From contig NZ_KB907977.1 of assembly GCF_000382265.1 (NCBI RefSeq), positions 124,001 through 188,000 on the forward strand: DNA of 64,000 bases, read 5' to 3'. The position numbers and the translations under genes are program-made. Origin of the DNA: Yoonia vestfoldensis DSM 16212 (GTDB lineage Bacteria; Pseudomonadota; Alphaproteobacteria; Rhodobacterales; Rhodobacteraceae). Every line of letters starts with the position of its first letter. The stretch's first letter is position 1. The notes beneath the pieces were generated by a model, which was not told where the DNA came from, did no database searches, and worked only from the letters and a program-made list of their open reading frames with translations. Below are positions 11,073 to 20,681 of the stretch, piece after piece.

Positions 11073-13361
11073 TCAGTCCGTTCGGTCCATCCGCACCTGA
11101 TAGCGGACGTTGCCGCGCACAGGCGCGCTCCAATTCAACTGAACCGACCGCAGGTTCGCGCCTTTTTCGCCTTCGGCCCAAGGCAGGTCGTGCAGTCTGA
11201 CATTGGCCGCGGTCGTGATCGCGCCATTGGGCATCACGAAATCGACATGCCGCGCCCGTCCACCGAACGGCAAGGCATCGCCTGTGTTCATCGTCCAAGT
11301 CGCCGCGGCGGTTGCCTGATTATGTGCAAGCACGGCGGGGTTCGCGACCGGGAAATCGACGTTGTGAAACGTGTTGGCACTGAATTCGAAACTGCGGGTG
11401 CGGCTGAAATCCAGATCGGCAAATGTCGTGTCCACGGTCTCGACCCGGTCGATCCGCCCATTGATCGACCGGAACACATTGCCCACGACCGCAAAACCGT
11501 TGATGAAGTGCCCGGGCCCATAGGGCTTGATGACGATGAAGTTGAACCAGGGGGCGACATCGTTCGTGGTGAACATGTTGCCCGTAATCGTCAGCCCGCC
11601 AAAGGAAAACTGTTCGCCCAACGCTGGGCTGCTGGAATGCTCGTTGGTCCATTCGATGAAATTGTTATCGCAGTAATTGCCGGTGAAGATGCTCTTGGGG
11701 TTCGGCAAGGTCAGGATGATTCCACCTTTGCGCACGCTATTGGGCTGGTCGTCGCCATGAAACCAGTGATTGGCCGTGATCAGGTTGCCCGACCCCGCGA
11801 GCACGCAGAAATGCAGGAACCGGCTTGTGCGGTTGTCGCGGATCTTCACGTCGTTGGCATTGGCGTTGAACCCGATGCTGACGCGGGCCGCGACCGGCAC
11901 CGCCTGTTCGTCGGAAATGAACTGGCATCGGTCGATCATCATTCCCTGGCAGCCGTAGCCGGGCGAGGTGACACCCCGGTCGCGCGGCCGGTTGACAAAG
12001 CAATCGCGCAGATGAAACGTGAACCCGTCCGGGGCCATCATGATCCCGCTTGCCACACCACGGCCCTGGAATTCGATATCGGACAGGATGAATTGGCTCA
12101 GCTTCTCATAACCCGAGAAATCGAGCATGTATTTGAATCGGGTGAAGGTAAAAACCTGGGTGCCTTCGGCGTCATAAAGCGGATTGCTCAGCGTCAGACG
12201 CGCCTGCGGGATATCGACCGCGGTGACATAGACTTCGCGGCCGACACCGGCCCCCGTGACCAGTGACCCGACCGCGATGTTCGCGATCCCCGTCACATTG
12301 GTCAGCTGCCGGTCGTTGCTGGCGGCATATGTGGCCTGCGACGAAACCACGGACGTATCCCAGGCCGCGCTGTCATCGGGCTGGAACTGGCCGTTGCGGA
12401 TGACGCGGCGGGTTTCGAACCGCAGGCGCGTGGGATCACAGGCCTGCATGTCCACAGGTGCGGTCAACCGGATGCGCCGCCCGCACAGATCAAGCGAATC
12501 GTGGTCGGCGAAGTTGATCAGCGCCTGATAGGCCTTCTTGAATGCCGTTTCCTGGTCCTTGAACGCATCAAGATAGGCGTCGTAATCGTACCCCTTTTGC
12601 AGGATGAAGCGATGCTCGGCCGCCTGCAGGATCCGCCCTTCGAAACGGGTGGTGTTCTGCATCGTGACACTGCCCGCCAGACGGTAATCGCCCGCAGGCA
12701 CCATCACATTGCGCCCGCCCGCTGCGGCATCGGCGGCGATGAAGGCGGGCGCGTCATCGCTGACGCCGTCGCCCTTGGCGCCGAAATCACGCACATCGAC
12801 AAGGCTGACCAGATCGCGCGTAAAGACGCTGCTGACATCCTCGATCGTGATGTCGTCGATACGCACGAGCCCGCCCGCAGGGCCGGTCAGATCAAGGCCA
12901 AGGTGCCCGTAATCCGCGCCGGTCCAGACCAGATCGACGCCCGTGCGTGCAGCCGTTGCGATGATCGCGCTGATGGTGACGACCGCGCCATAGGCGGTCA
13001 GTTGCGTGGCGGGGCCGGTTGTGGGCACGCCGGTCAGCAACGTGCCGTTGGCGCGACCGGGCCAGCCTGCGATGCGCACTTCGGGCAGCGGACCTGCCAC
13101 CGCTTTCACTCGCGCGGTGACGCGCAGGTAGCAGCCGGGCAGCACCGGCGTTTCGCCCATGTAGCGCACCCGCGCGAGCGGGCCTACCTTCAGCACTTCC
13201 AGACAGCCTGCGAAATCCTGATCCGCTGCCACGAATACCCCCGACCCGCTGACGGCATAGGTGTCCGACCCCGGCGTGCCGTCGCCGCTGGACCAGACCC
13301 CAAGGCCCGCCGCAAAAGGCAACGGGTTGAAAACGATGGCGTCGGTGATGGCTTTGTTCAT
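11073..13361 (-). CDS. Large beta-helix protein of the Pectate_lyase_3 / GH28-related type
   Basis: 762 aa. Residues about 15-190 look like a carbohydrate-binding or jelly-roll module. From about residue 203 comes the signature VDVRDFGAKGDGVSDDAPAF that opens Pectate_lyase_3 domains in polysaccharide-active enzymes and in tailspikes. The C-terminal half has the Asn/Gly-rich, turn-repeating look of a right-handed parallel beta-helix. No signal peptide is seen, which is more like a spike or structural protein than a secreted enzyme. The ATG at 13361 has a GGGGA site. Similar proteins occur in other Rhodobacterales; a relation to head-spike proteins of gene transfer agents is possible but not shown. 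No phage genes are nearby. Confidence 0.7.
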   Translation of the reverse strand: MNKAITDAIVFNPLPFAAGLGVWSSGDGTPGSDTYAVSGSGVFVAADQDFAGCLEVLKVGPLARVRYMGETPVLPGCYLRVTARVKAVAGPLPEVRIAGWPGRANGTLLTGVPTTGPATQLTAYGAVVTISAIIATAARTGVDLVWTGADYGHLGLDLTGPAGGLVRIDDITIEDVSSVFTRDLVSLVDVRDFGAKGDGVSDDAPAFIAADAAAGGRNVMVPAGDYRLAGSVTMQNTTRFEGRILQAAEHRFILQKGYDYDAYLDAFKDQETAFKKAYQALINFADHDSLDLCGRRIRLTAPVDMQACDPTRLRFETRRVIRNGQFQPDDSAAWDTSVVSSQATYAASNDRQLTNVTGIANIAVGSLVTGAGVGREVYVTAVDIPQARLTLSNPLYDAEGTQVFTFTRFKYMLDFSGYEKLSQFILSDIEFQGRGVASGIMMAPDGFTFHLRDCFVNRPRDRGVTSPGYGCQGMMIDRCQFISDEQAVPVAARVSIGFNANANDVKIRDNRTSRFLHFCVLAGSGNLITANHWFHGDDQPNSVRKGGIILTLPNPKSIFTGNYCDNNFIEWTNEHSSSPALGEQFSFGGLTITGNMFTTNDVAPWFNFIVIKPYGPGHFINGFAVVGNVFRSINGRIDRVETVDTTFADLDFSRTRSFEFSANTFHNVDFPVANPAVLAHNQATAAATWTMNTGDALPFGGRARHVDFVMPNGAITTAANVRLHDLPWAEGEKGANLRSVQLNWSAPVRGNVRYQVRMDRTD

Positions 13362-13463
13362 GGATGATCCCCAAAGGCTGTGCTGCGCAACTGCCAAGGG
13401 GATATCGCAAAGGGTTAAAGACCGGCTGACCCCACCGTCACGGTCAGCCGCGCAACGGGCCGA

Positions 13464-13868
13464 TCAGGCCCCGACATCAGGTGCAGGCAACAGCGTGACA
13501 CCGTTGATCTGCCAGCCATCCGCCGTTTCGATCATCTGGTAGTCCAGCACATGCAGCCCGCCCTGCGCATCGCGTATCATGACCTTTTGCCACAAAAGCC
13601 CCGATACATCGCGCAGTTCCAGAAACCGCACATCGGCATTGTCCCAGACCATCGGATAGCCTTGCTGGACCATCGCGCCGAAATTACCTTCGTTGCCGAA
13701 CAACCGCTTGATGTTCGGGCTGGCATGGGACCATGCCGCCGCGACATCGCGGTCGTTGAAGGCCCGAAGCTGATCACCGATCACGCCTTCGATGGCGGCA
13801 TTGTCCTGCGCGGCCAGGGCGGTGGCCGACAGCCAGAGCCCCAGAATGAATACAAAAATGCGCTTCAT
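13464..13868 (-). CDS. DUF4864 periplasmic protein
   Basis: 134 aa with a Sec signal peptide (MKRIFVFILGLWLSATALAA). The mature part fits the DUF4864 family: an alpha+beta domain of SnoaL/NTF2-like size with VIGDQLRAFNDRDVAAAW near its start and DYQMIETADGWQINGV at its end. Function unknown in the family. It stands alone between the beta-helix gene and lysS on the same strand. Confidence 0.8.
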   Translation of the reverse strand: MKRIFVFILGLWLSATALAAQDNAAIEGVIGDQLRAFNDRDVAAAWSHASPNIKRLFGNEGNFGAMVQQGYPMVWDNADVRFLELRDVSGLLWQKVMIRDAQGGLHVLDYQMIETADGWQINGVTLLPAPDVGA

Positions 13869-13948
13869 CGTCCTCTCCCTGCGTTTGCTCTGTCACAGAT
13901 ACGCAGCCAAAGGCCGATCAGTTTCATTTTCGCACGACATCCCCCATC

Positions 13949-13977
13949 GTTCGAGCGCAAATATCTCCGCCGGAGGC
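13949..13977 (-). repeat. Gene-end repeat, copy B (diverged)
   Basis: Reads on the minus strand as GCCTCCGGCGGAGATATTTG followed by CGCTCGAA, so it matches the core of copies A, C, D and E with several changes. It lies just after the lysS stop. It is the only copy not between convergent genes. Confidence 0.6.
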
Positions 13978-13994
13978 TCCGCGCCAGCGGACCC

Positions 13995-15569
13995 TCAGAC
14001 CTCGCGGGATAGCTGGGCCTCGATCAGGGCGACAGTTTCATCCACACCATAAAGCGCGATGAACCCGCCAAAACGCGGACCCTGCGAAGCACCCAGCAGC
14101 ACCTCGTAAAGTGCTGTGAACCAGTTGCGCAAAGGATCGAACCCATGCTCGTTGCCCACAGCAAAGACCATGGTCTGCAACGCTTCGGCATCGAGGCCCC
14201 CATCCCAGACCTTCAGCCGCAAAGCCAGATCTTCCAGCGCCGCGCGTTCCTGATCGGTGGGCGCGCGATAGGTTTTAGCGGGCTTTACGAAGTCATTGTA
14301 GTAGCGCACGGCGAACCCTGCCGCCTGATCCATCTGGGGGTTCTTTTCGGCAGACGCGTCCGGCGCATAACGACGGATGAACCCCCAAAGCGTGTCCTTG
14401 TCCTCGGCCCCCGACACCGAGGCAAGGTTCAGCAGCATCGCAAACGGCACAACCATGTCCGAGGCGGGCACGTTATAGCCATGGATATGGAAGACGGGGT
14501 TGTTCGCACGGCCCGCGGCGTCCTGATCGGCATAGGCGCGCAATTGCTGGTGGTATTCATCGACCGCCTTGGGGATCACGTCGAAATGCATCCGTTTCGC
14601 CGTCTTGGGCTTGAGATACATGAAATAGCTCAGCGATTCCGTCGATGCATAGGTCAGCCATTCGTCGATCGAAATGCCGTTGCCCGAAGATTTGGAAATC
14701 TTCTGGCCGTTCTCATCGAGGAACAGTTCGTATGAAAAATGGTTCGGCTTGCGCCCGCCCAAGATCTCGCAGATGCGGTCATAGATCGCGGTGTTGGTGG
14801 CATGTTCCTTACCGTACATCTCGAAATCGACGTCGAGTGCTGCCCAGCGCGCGCCGAAATCGGGCTTCCACTGCAGTTTCACATTGCCGCCCGTGACCGG
14901 CAGCGTCCATTCGCGGCCATCCTCATCGTCGAAGGTCACCTCGCCGCGCACGGCATCGACGTTCTTCATCGGCACGTAAAGCACGCGGCCGGTCTCGGGG
15001 TGGATCGGCAGAAAGATCGAATAGGTTTCCTGCCGTTCCTCGCGCAGGGATTTCAGCATGACGGCCATCAGGTCGTCATAGCGTGCGGCGGCCCGCAGAA
15101 GAATCTCATCGAATTGGCCCGTGCGGTAGAATTCGCGCGCCGAATAGAATTCATACGCGAACCCGAAGGTATCAAGGAAACGGCGCAGCATCGCGTTGTT
15201 GTAATGCCCGAAACTTTCGTATTCGCCAAACGGGTCCGGCACCGATGTCAGCGGCTTGTGCATGTGTTCCTTCAGCATGTCCTGCTGCGGCACGTTGCCG
15301 GGCACCTTGCGCATCCCGTCCAGATCGTCCGAAAAGCAGATCAGCTTGGTCGGGATATCGGAGATGACCTCAAACGCGCGGCGGATCATCGTGGTGCGCA
15401 GCACTTCGCCGAAGGTGCCGATATGCGGCAGGCCGGACGGGCCATAGCCGGTTTCGAACAGGACATAGCCCTTTTCGGGCGGACCGGATTCATAGCGTTT
15501 GAGCAAGGCGCGCGCTTCTTCGAAAGGCCAGGCCTTGGATGTCATCGCAGCGTCACGCAGATTGGTCAT
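13995..15569 (-). CDS. lysS: Class I lysyl-tRNA synthetase
   Basis: 524 aa, charges tRNA-Lys. This is the class I (archaeal-type) enzyme, not the class II LysRS of most bacteria. The HIGH-type motif appears as [15 protein letters not shown] near residue 50 and the KMSKS-type loop as KISKSSGNG near residue 290. Class I LysRS is common in alphaproteobacteria. The ATG at 15569 was chosen because upstream in-frame codons read through intergenic DNA; the ribosome-binding site is weak and an ATG at 15545 is an alternative. Confidence 0.95.
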   Translation of the reverse strand: MTNLRDAAMTSKAWPFEEARALLKRYESGPPEKGYVLFETGYGPSGLPHIGTFGEVLRTTMIRRAFEVISDIPTKLICFSDDLDGMRKVPGNVPQQDMLKEHMHKPLTSVPDPFGEYESFGHYNNAMLRRFLDTFGFAYEFYSAREFYRTGQFDEILLRAAARYDDLMAVMLKSLREERQETYSIFLPIHPETGRVLYVPMKNVDAVRGEVTFDDEDGREWTLPVTGGNVKLQWKPDFGARWAALDVDFEMYGKEHATNTAIYDRICEILGGRKPNHFSYELFLDENGQKISKSSGNGISIDEWLTYASTESLSYFMYLKPKTAKRMHFDVIPKAVDEYHQQLRAYADQDAAGRANNPVFHIHGYNVPASDMVVPFAMLLNLASVSGAEDKDTLWGFIRRYAPDASAEKNPQMDQAAGFAVRYYNDFVKPAKTYRAPTDQERAALEDLALRLKVWDGGLDAEALQTMVFAVGNEHGFDPLRNWFTALYEVLLGASQGPRFGGFIALYGVDETVALIEAQLSREV

Positions 15570-15680
15570 TGTCTTGCTCGCATTCAGGGGCGGCACCCCA
15601 AATGGCACCTGCACGCACACTCCCTATTGCGAGACGGACAAGGCGTCAATAAATGGGACATGCATCAAAAAGGATAGACC

Positions 15681-16100
15681 ATGTCAGACGCCGGCCCATT
15701 GACTGCCCAGGACGCGCTTGTTGTGCTCATGATCGGGGTTTCGGCGGCGGACGGCAACATCCGCACGTCCGAACTGGTCAAGATCAGCAATGCGATCAAC
15801 AACCTTCCGGTCTTTGCAGGCTATGATGTGGAACGCGTGCCGCAGATGTCGCAACTGGTGTTCGACCTGCTCGAACCCGAGGACGGGTTGGAAGCGCTGT
15901 TTGGCCTGATCCGCGATGCCTTGCCAAAACGGCTGTTCGAGACCGCCTATGCGCTTTCATGTGACGTCGCCGCCGCCGATGGCCGCATCGCAGGGCAAGA
16001 GGCGCGGATGCTGGAAGAAATCCGCGAAGAACTCGATCTCGACCGGCTCTATGCTGCCGCGATTGAACGCGGCGCGCGTGCAAGGCATATGACTTTGTAA
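15681..16100 (+). CDS. TerB-like helical protein
   Basis: 139 aa, all helical, with two acidic repeats resembling the TerB/DjlA metal-binding helix pairs: VSAADGNIRTSELVKI and CDVAAADGRIAGQEARMLEE. Such domains bind metal and associate with membrane-stress systems. Despite the family name there are no other tellurite-resistance genes here, so a stand-alone housekeeping role is more likely. AAAGGA precedes the ATG. Confidence 0.8.
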   Translation: MSDAGPLTAQDALVVLMIGVSAADGNIRTSELVKISNAINNLPVFAGYDVERVPQMSQLVFDLLEPEDGLEALFGLIRDALPKRLFETAYALSCDVAAADGRIAGQEARMLEEIREELDLDRLYAAAIERGARARHMTL

Positions 16101-16112
16101 AGAAAAGATTCT

Positions 16113-16146
16113 GGCCTCCGGCGGGGATATTTGGGCTCGGAAGATG
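16113..16146 (+). repeat. Gene-end repeat, copy C
   Basis: 34 bases from GGCCTCCGGCGGGG through ATATTTGGGCTCGGAAGATG. Identical base for base to copy E on the other strand 32 kb away. It lies between the convergent TerB-like and dacB genes. Confidence 0.85.
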
Positions 16147-16154
16147 CCAAGGAC

Positions 16155-17621
16155 CTAATAGGCGCGCAGGCCCCATTGTTGCAGGATATCCTGCTGCAGG
16201 CGGCGTGACCGCGTGTTCCATGTCCGCGCACCGGGCGGTATTTCCTCGCCCAGCGCCTTGCCGCGGTCGCGCGCGTCCAGATCGGCGGCGAAGATCGCAA
16301 AGCTGAGGTCACGACCGCGTGCCGTGCGCACATATCCCGCCAAAGCCGAAACAAAGTTGAGCGTGCCGGTCTTTGCCCTGACGGTGGCCTGCCCCGCGTT
16401 GATAGGGTTCTGATTGGTGTCGACCAGCCTGATGTCGCGCATCACCGGGCGCAGGCGTGCCATCACATCTGGGGCTTGCAGGAAACGCACCATGTCGCTG
16501 GCGCTGATCTGTGACCCATCGCCGAGGCCTGAATGGTCCTCGAACTGCGGGGCGATGCCCGGCGCGCGTGCGGCGGTCCAGCGCGACATGGCCAAGGCCG
16601 AGGTATGCAGCCCGCGCGGTTGCCCCGCGATCGCGGCGCTTGCCGTCAGTCCCACCGCCTCGGCGGTGATGTTGGTGGAATAGCGCAGCATGTCGGTCAG
16701 AAGTTCAGGCAATTGCTGGCCATCGTGGCGCGCCAGTTCTGCCGCCTGCGGCAAGTCGGCGATGACGCGCGGCGCGCCCAGCACGATTCCCCGGCTGCGC
16801 GCGAAGGTCGCGAATACCTCGGCGGCATAAAGCGACGGCGCACGCACCGGCAACCAGCGCGAGCCTTCGGCGTTCAGCGCGGAGCGCGCGACTGTCCAGT
16901 CGTCCACATCGCCATCGCGGGCATGGGTGAAGATCGGCAGGTCACGGTCCACGATCTGCATCCGTGCAATCGTGACCGGCGGGCGGTAATTTTCGCTGCG
17001 CGCATCCATGGCGGTGATGAAGCTCTGGCCTTCCTGACGCCATTCGAAATGCACGCGGTTGAAATTCAGGTTCAGCCCGCCAAGGGCCGGATTATAGCCG
17101 ACATGGGCCGGTTGCGTGGGGTCGATCTGGTCGAGATGCGGCAGCGCACCATCCCAGATCAGGAACGCGCCCGTCACTTCGCGCAGGCCCGCCGCGTGCA
17201 GCGCGTCTACAAGTCTTGCAAGATCGTCCGTCACCAGATTGGGATCGCCGCCGCCAGCGAGGATCAAATTACCATCGAGAATACCGTCTCTGAGCGCCCC
17301 TTGCGCAAGAACGCGCGTCGTGAACCTGTGATCCGCCCCCAACGTTTCCAGCGCATAAAGCGCCGTGACCGCCTTGGTCACGCTGGCGGGTGGCAGGCTG
17401 GCGCTGGCATTATAGCTTTCCAGCACGGCACCCGTTGCAGGATCGCCAAGCACCACGCCGATCTGCCCGGCAAGCCCCGCACGCGCGATGATGCCTTCCA
17501 GCGCATCGCGCGGCGCTGTGCGCGCGACGGGTCGGTAGGACCGCAGCGGCACGTCGGCATGGGCACCCGTGGCGACGCTTGCGATCGTTCCGGCAAGCAT
17601 CTGGCGTCGCGTCAGCCGCAT
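16155..17621 (-). CDS. dacB: D-alanyl-D-alanine carboxypeptidase/endopeptidase (PBP4 family)
   Basis: 488 aa periplasmic peptidoglycan hydrolase that trims pentapeptides and cleaves cross-links. The export signal [20 protein letters not shown] has a twin-arginine look (RRQML) and may go by Tat. Serine-protease-like motifs: SVTK (Ser80, Lys83), STN in the SxN position (LRYSTNITAEAVG), and KTG (RAKTGTLNFVSALAGY). The ATG at 17621 overlaps the nadD stop as ATGA with GGGGGGA six bases upstream; another ATG lies two codons earlier. Confidence 0.93.
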   Translation of the reverse strand: MRLTRRQMLAGTIASVATGAHADVPLRSYRPVARTAPRDALEGIIARAGLAGQIGVVLGDPATGAVLESYNASASLPPASVTKAVTALYALETLGADHRFTTRVLAQGALRDGILDGNLILAGGGDPNLVTDDLARLVDALHAAGLREVTGAFLIWDGALPHLDQIDPTQPAHVGYNPALGGLNLNFNRVHFEWRQEGQSFITAMDARSENYRPPVTIARMQIVDRDLPIFTHARDGDVDDWTVARSALNAEGSRWLPVRAPSLYAAEVFATFARSRGIVLGAPRVIADLPQAAELARHDGQQLPELLTDMLRYSTNITAEAVGLTASAAIAGQPRGLHTSALAMSRWTAARAPGIAPQFEDHSGLGDGSQISASDMVRFLQAPDVMARLRPVMRDIRLVDTNQNPINAGQATVRAKTGTLNFVSALAGYVRTARGRDLSFAIFAADLDARDRGKALGEEIPPGARTWNTRSRRLQQDILQQWGLRAY

Positions 17622-18232
17622 CACCATTCCCCCCGCGCCCGGATGGCGGACGAAGAATCGTGCGACATCGGCAGGTTGATGAAAGACCACGCAGGCGCCT
17701 GCGCCCGCCCCAGGATATGGCTGCCTCCGCCCGGCAATTGCGCGGCGGCATAGACCCGCGCCGTTTTCGATAGCCGTGCCGAAATCCGGTCGTCAGGTCG
17801 CGCGATCACGCCGACCGGCACATTGTCCATGATCCAGCGCCAGTCCTGCCAGCGGTGGAATTGCGCCAGATTGTCCGCCCCCATCAGCCAGACGAACCGC
17901 ACGCCGGGATAGCGGCGGTGCAAGGCCACCAGCGTTTGCGCCGTATAGCGCGTGCCAAGCCGTGCCTCGATATCCGTCACCGTCACGCGGGGATGGTGCA
18001 TCAACGCACGGGCGACTTGCATCCGGTCGGCCAGTGGCGCGGGTCCGTTGCGTTTCAGCGGATTGCCGGGGCTGACCAGCCACCAGACCTGATCCAGCCC
18101 GAACCGCGTCAGCGCGGATTTCGTGATGTGGACATGCCCATGGTGCGGCGGATCGAAGGACCCGCCAAGCAGCCCGATCACCTGTCCTGTCTTTGCCACC
18201 GGAAAGCCGTGCAAGGTCCTGCCCCATACCAT
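17621..18232 (-). CDS. nadD: Nicotinate-nucleotide adenylyltransferase NadD
   Basis: 203 aa nucleotidyltransferase of NAD biosynthesis. The [14 protein letters not shown] motif gives the HxGH adenylyl-transfer signature, and SSSAIRARG near the C-terminus is the ISxTxIR-like ATP-binding element. The first ATG is at 18232; an upstream TTG in frame is unlikely. dacB follows with an ATGA overlap. Confidence 0.95.
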   Translation of the reverse strand: MVWGRTLHGFPVAKTGQVIGLLGGSFDPPHHGHVHITKSALTRFGLDQVWWLVSPGNPLKRNGPAPLADRMQVARALMHHPRVTVTDIEARLGTRYTAQTLVALHRRYPGVRFVWLMGADNLAQFHRWQDWRWIMDNVPVGVIARPDDRISARLSKTARVYAAAQLPGGGSHILGRAQAPAWSFINLPMSHDSSSAIRARGEW

Positions 18233-18276
18233 CTTGCCGCAACAAGCAGGCTGGACGCCCAAATGTAAACCCCCCG

Positions 18277-19098
18277 TCAGGTCACAAAGCGCATGAAGGC
18301 AAAGCGGCGGCTGTCGGGTGCCCAGCAGGGCACGTTGATCGTGCCTTGCCCGCCGTGCAGATGCACCAGATCGCGCGGGGTGCCGCCAGCAGCGGGCATC
18401 AGGCGCAGTGTCACGTCCAGATTGGCCGGATGGCCTTTGGTGCGCGGCGGATAGGCGAGATAGAGAATGTGCAGGCCGTCGGGGCTCGGGTGCGGGAACC
18501 AGTTGACCGCCGCGTCATCGGTCATCTGTTCCAGATTGGTGCCGTCAGGGCGGATGCGCCAGAGATCGACCGCGCCGTCCCTTTCGGCGTTGAACCATAT
18601 CCATGCGCCGTCGGGCGTGTAATCCGGCCCGTCGCAATGATCGAAAGCGTCGGTCACGCAGGTCTCATCCCCGCCCGCGACAGGGCAAGTATAGACCCCG
18701 AACGGCGCCCCGCGTTTGCCGACATACGCAAGTGTCGCGCCATCCGGTGACCAGCCGTGCCAGTAGGAGGGTACGTTTTACGTCACCCGTTCCAGCACAC
18801 CGCCGCTGACGGGCAGCGTATAGACACAGCTTTGCCCGCTCTCATCCATTGCGCTGATGACCAGCGTCCGGCCATCGGGGCTGATCCCGTGGTCGTTGTT
18901 GCAGGCGGTGGCAAAGCCTGTGTCGATCTGCTCCAGCTTGGGCGCATCCAGCGGCACGCAGTATAGCAGCCCGCCGCCATTCACGATCAGATATCCGTCA
19001 GGGTGCCAGTTCGGCGCCTCGATATGGCCGTTGTGGTCGAGCAGGACGGTGACCTGATCCTGCGCCAGATCATAGATGCACAATTCGCTGCGCATCAT
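18277..19098 (-). pseudogene. TolB-like beta-propeller protein interrupted by one in-frame stop
   Basis: A 273-codon frame coding for WD40/TolB-like repeats (motifs [42 protein letters not shown]). A single TAA at 18778-18780 breaks it after residue 106. The same frame reads on at once as NVPSYWHGWSPDGATLAYVG, ordinary family sequence, with no frameshift. The start overlaps the GH43 stop as ATGATG, so it was part of the xylosidase operon. Either a recent nonsense mutation, a sequencing error or a recoded stop. A downstream GTG at 18657 could restart only the last 126 residues. Confidence 0.85.
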
Positions 19099-20681
19099 GC
19101 TGTCCCGTCGGGGATATAGTCGAAGCGGGCAAAGCGCGCCTCTGCCCCCTGCCCTGTCAGATCGAAGGCGACCATGCCGACGAAAGCGCCGGTAAAGGAC
19201 GCATGTTCGCCCCGCCCGCCTTCGTCCGAGATATGCGAAGCCTCGATTCGCGGACCCAGCTTTTGCCAGTCCCCGTCTTGCCGGAACCAGAATTGCTGGG
19301 CGGCCCCATCGAGCGCCACACGCAGATCGACAGGGCCATCCGCAAGCGCGACAGGGTCGGCAGGATAGCTCAGCCCCTCGCCCGGCCAGTCGCCCAGGCA
19401 GGACATGATCTGCAAGGCACGGCCCTGTTCGGGCAGGTGGGTGACAAGGGCGGCATGGAATTTCGTGCGGTTGTAATAGGTCGTCAGCCCTGCTGCCTGC
19501 TGATAGGTCACCGGCGCGAAATCGCAGGTGGTTTCGGCAACGTAAGCCGCATGTTCCTGCCGCCGCGCGACGAGCGATTGTTCGAACCAGTTGCCGATGC
19601 TTTGCCGTCCGATCAGGACCAGCGCGTCAGCCTCCATGCGGAAGATGCGGTCAGGATACGGCGTGCGCAGCCATTGAAATTCAGGCGGCAAGGTGCCGCC
19701 GAACGGACGCCGCGTGGCGGCGACAGGCGCAGGGTCCACCGCGACAGGCGACGGCACGTTCTCTCGCGGGACCATGCCGCCATGCGCAAGGTAAAGCCAG
19801 TCATCGCGCCAGACGACTTCTTCGATCCCGGTCTCGCGGCCCATCGGGCAGAAACGGCCATCCTGCGGGCGGCCCATCAGGAAGGTGTGGTAATGCTTAC
19901 CCCAATGGGTTTCGACAGATTGGCCGTGGCCCGTGCGCTGGATCGGGCCATCGGTGCCTGCCGCACAGATCACATGCAGATCGGGGTGGTTTTCATACGG
20001 CCCCCAGATGTCGCGCGACCGCGCAAGCGTGACGGCATGGTCATAACCCGTGCCCCCCTCGGCAGTGGTCAGGTAGTAATAGCCGTTGCGCTTGAAAATA
20101 TGCGGGGCCTCGGTCAGGCCCCGCGACGTGCCTGCGTAGATATTGCGCACGGGGCCGTAGAGCCCGCGATCCGGCGACCACGCCTGCAACAGGATGCCGT
20201 CGAATGCGTCATGCGCGGGGTTGCAGCCGGTGCCGGGGCCACGGTGGTTCCATTGCATGTTCATGAAATATTTGGTGCCGTCGTCATCGTGAAACAGCGA
20301 CGGATCGAAGCCCGATGAATTGACATACCGCGGGTCGGACCAGTCGCCATCGATGGTGGCGCAAGTCGTGATATAGTTCGGCGCATCCTTGAACGCGCCG
20401 TCCAGCCGTTTGACATCTGTGTAAACCAGCCAGAACTTGCCATCCGCATGGCTCAGACAGGGGGCCCAGATACCACAGCTGTCAGGATTGCCCCGCATGT
20501 CCAGCAGGCCCGCCCGCGCCAAGGGGCGCGCCACCAGTGTCCAGTTCACCAGATCGCGCGAATGGTGGATCTGGACGCCCGGATACCACTCGAATGTCGA
20601 GGTCGCGATGTAGTAATCAATCCCCACCCGACAGAACGACGGGTCGGGATTGAAGCCCGGCAGAATGGGGTTGCGGATCAT
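19095..20681 (-). CDS. Glycoside hydrolase family 43 beta-xylosidase
   Basis: 528 aa. The N-terminal five-bladed propeller carries GH43 catalytic residues: base Asp13 in NPDPSF, pKa-modulating Asp126 in GFDPSLFHDDDG, and acid Glu191 in LTEAPHIFKRNGYYYL. The C-terminal 200 residues form the concanavalin-like domain of GH43_11-type xylan 1,4-beta-xylosidases. No signal peptide, so it acts on imported xylo-oligosaccharides. Both ends overlap neighbours by ATGA, so it sits in an operon with the aldo/keto reductase and the TolB-like frame. Confidence 0.92.
   Translation of the reverse strand: MIRNPILPGFNPDPSFCRVGIDYYIATSTFEWYPGVQIHHSRDLVNWTLVARPLARAGLLDMRGNPDSCGIWAPCLSHADGKFWLVYTDVKRLDGAFKDAPNYITTCATIDGDWSDPRYVNSSGFDPSLFHDDDGTKYFMNMQWNHRGPGTGCNPAHDAFDGILLQAWSPDRGLYGPVRNIYAGTSRGLTEAPHIFKRNGYYYLTTAEGGTGYDHAVTLARSRDIWGPYENHPDLHVICAAGTDGPIQRTGHGQSVETHWGKHYHTFLMGRPQDGRFCPMGRETGIEEVVWRDDWLYLAHGGMVPRENVPSPVAVDPAPVAATRRPFGGTLPPEFQWLRTPYPDRIFRMEADALVLIGRQSIGNWFEQSLVARRQEHAAYVAETTCDFAPVTYQQAAGLTTYYNRTKFHAALVTHLPEQGRALQIMSCLGDWPGEGLSYPADPVALADGPVDLRVALDGAAQQFWFRQDGDWQKLGPRIEASHISDEGGRGEHASFTGAFVGMVAFDLTGQGAEARFARFDYIPDGTA

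Noticed and set aside
11073..13361. A prophage or GTA cluster
   Set aside because: A beta-helix protein alone is not evidence; there is no portal, capsid, terminase or integrase gene in the window.
15681..16100. A tellurite-resistance locus
   Set aside because: Only a TerB-like domain is present; none of TerA, TerC, TerD or TerZ is nearby, so the name does not imply the phenotype.
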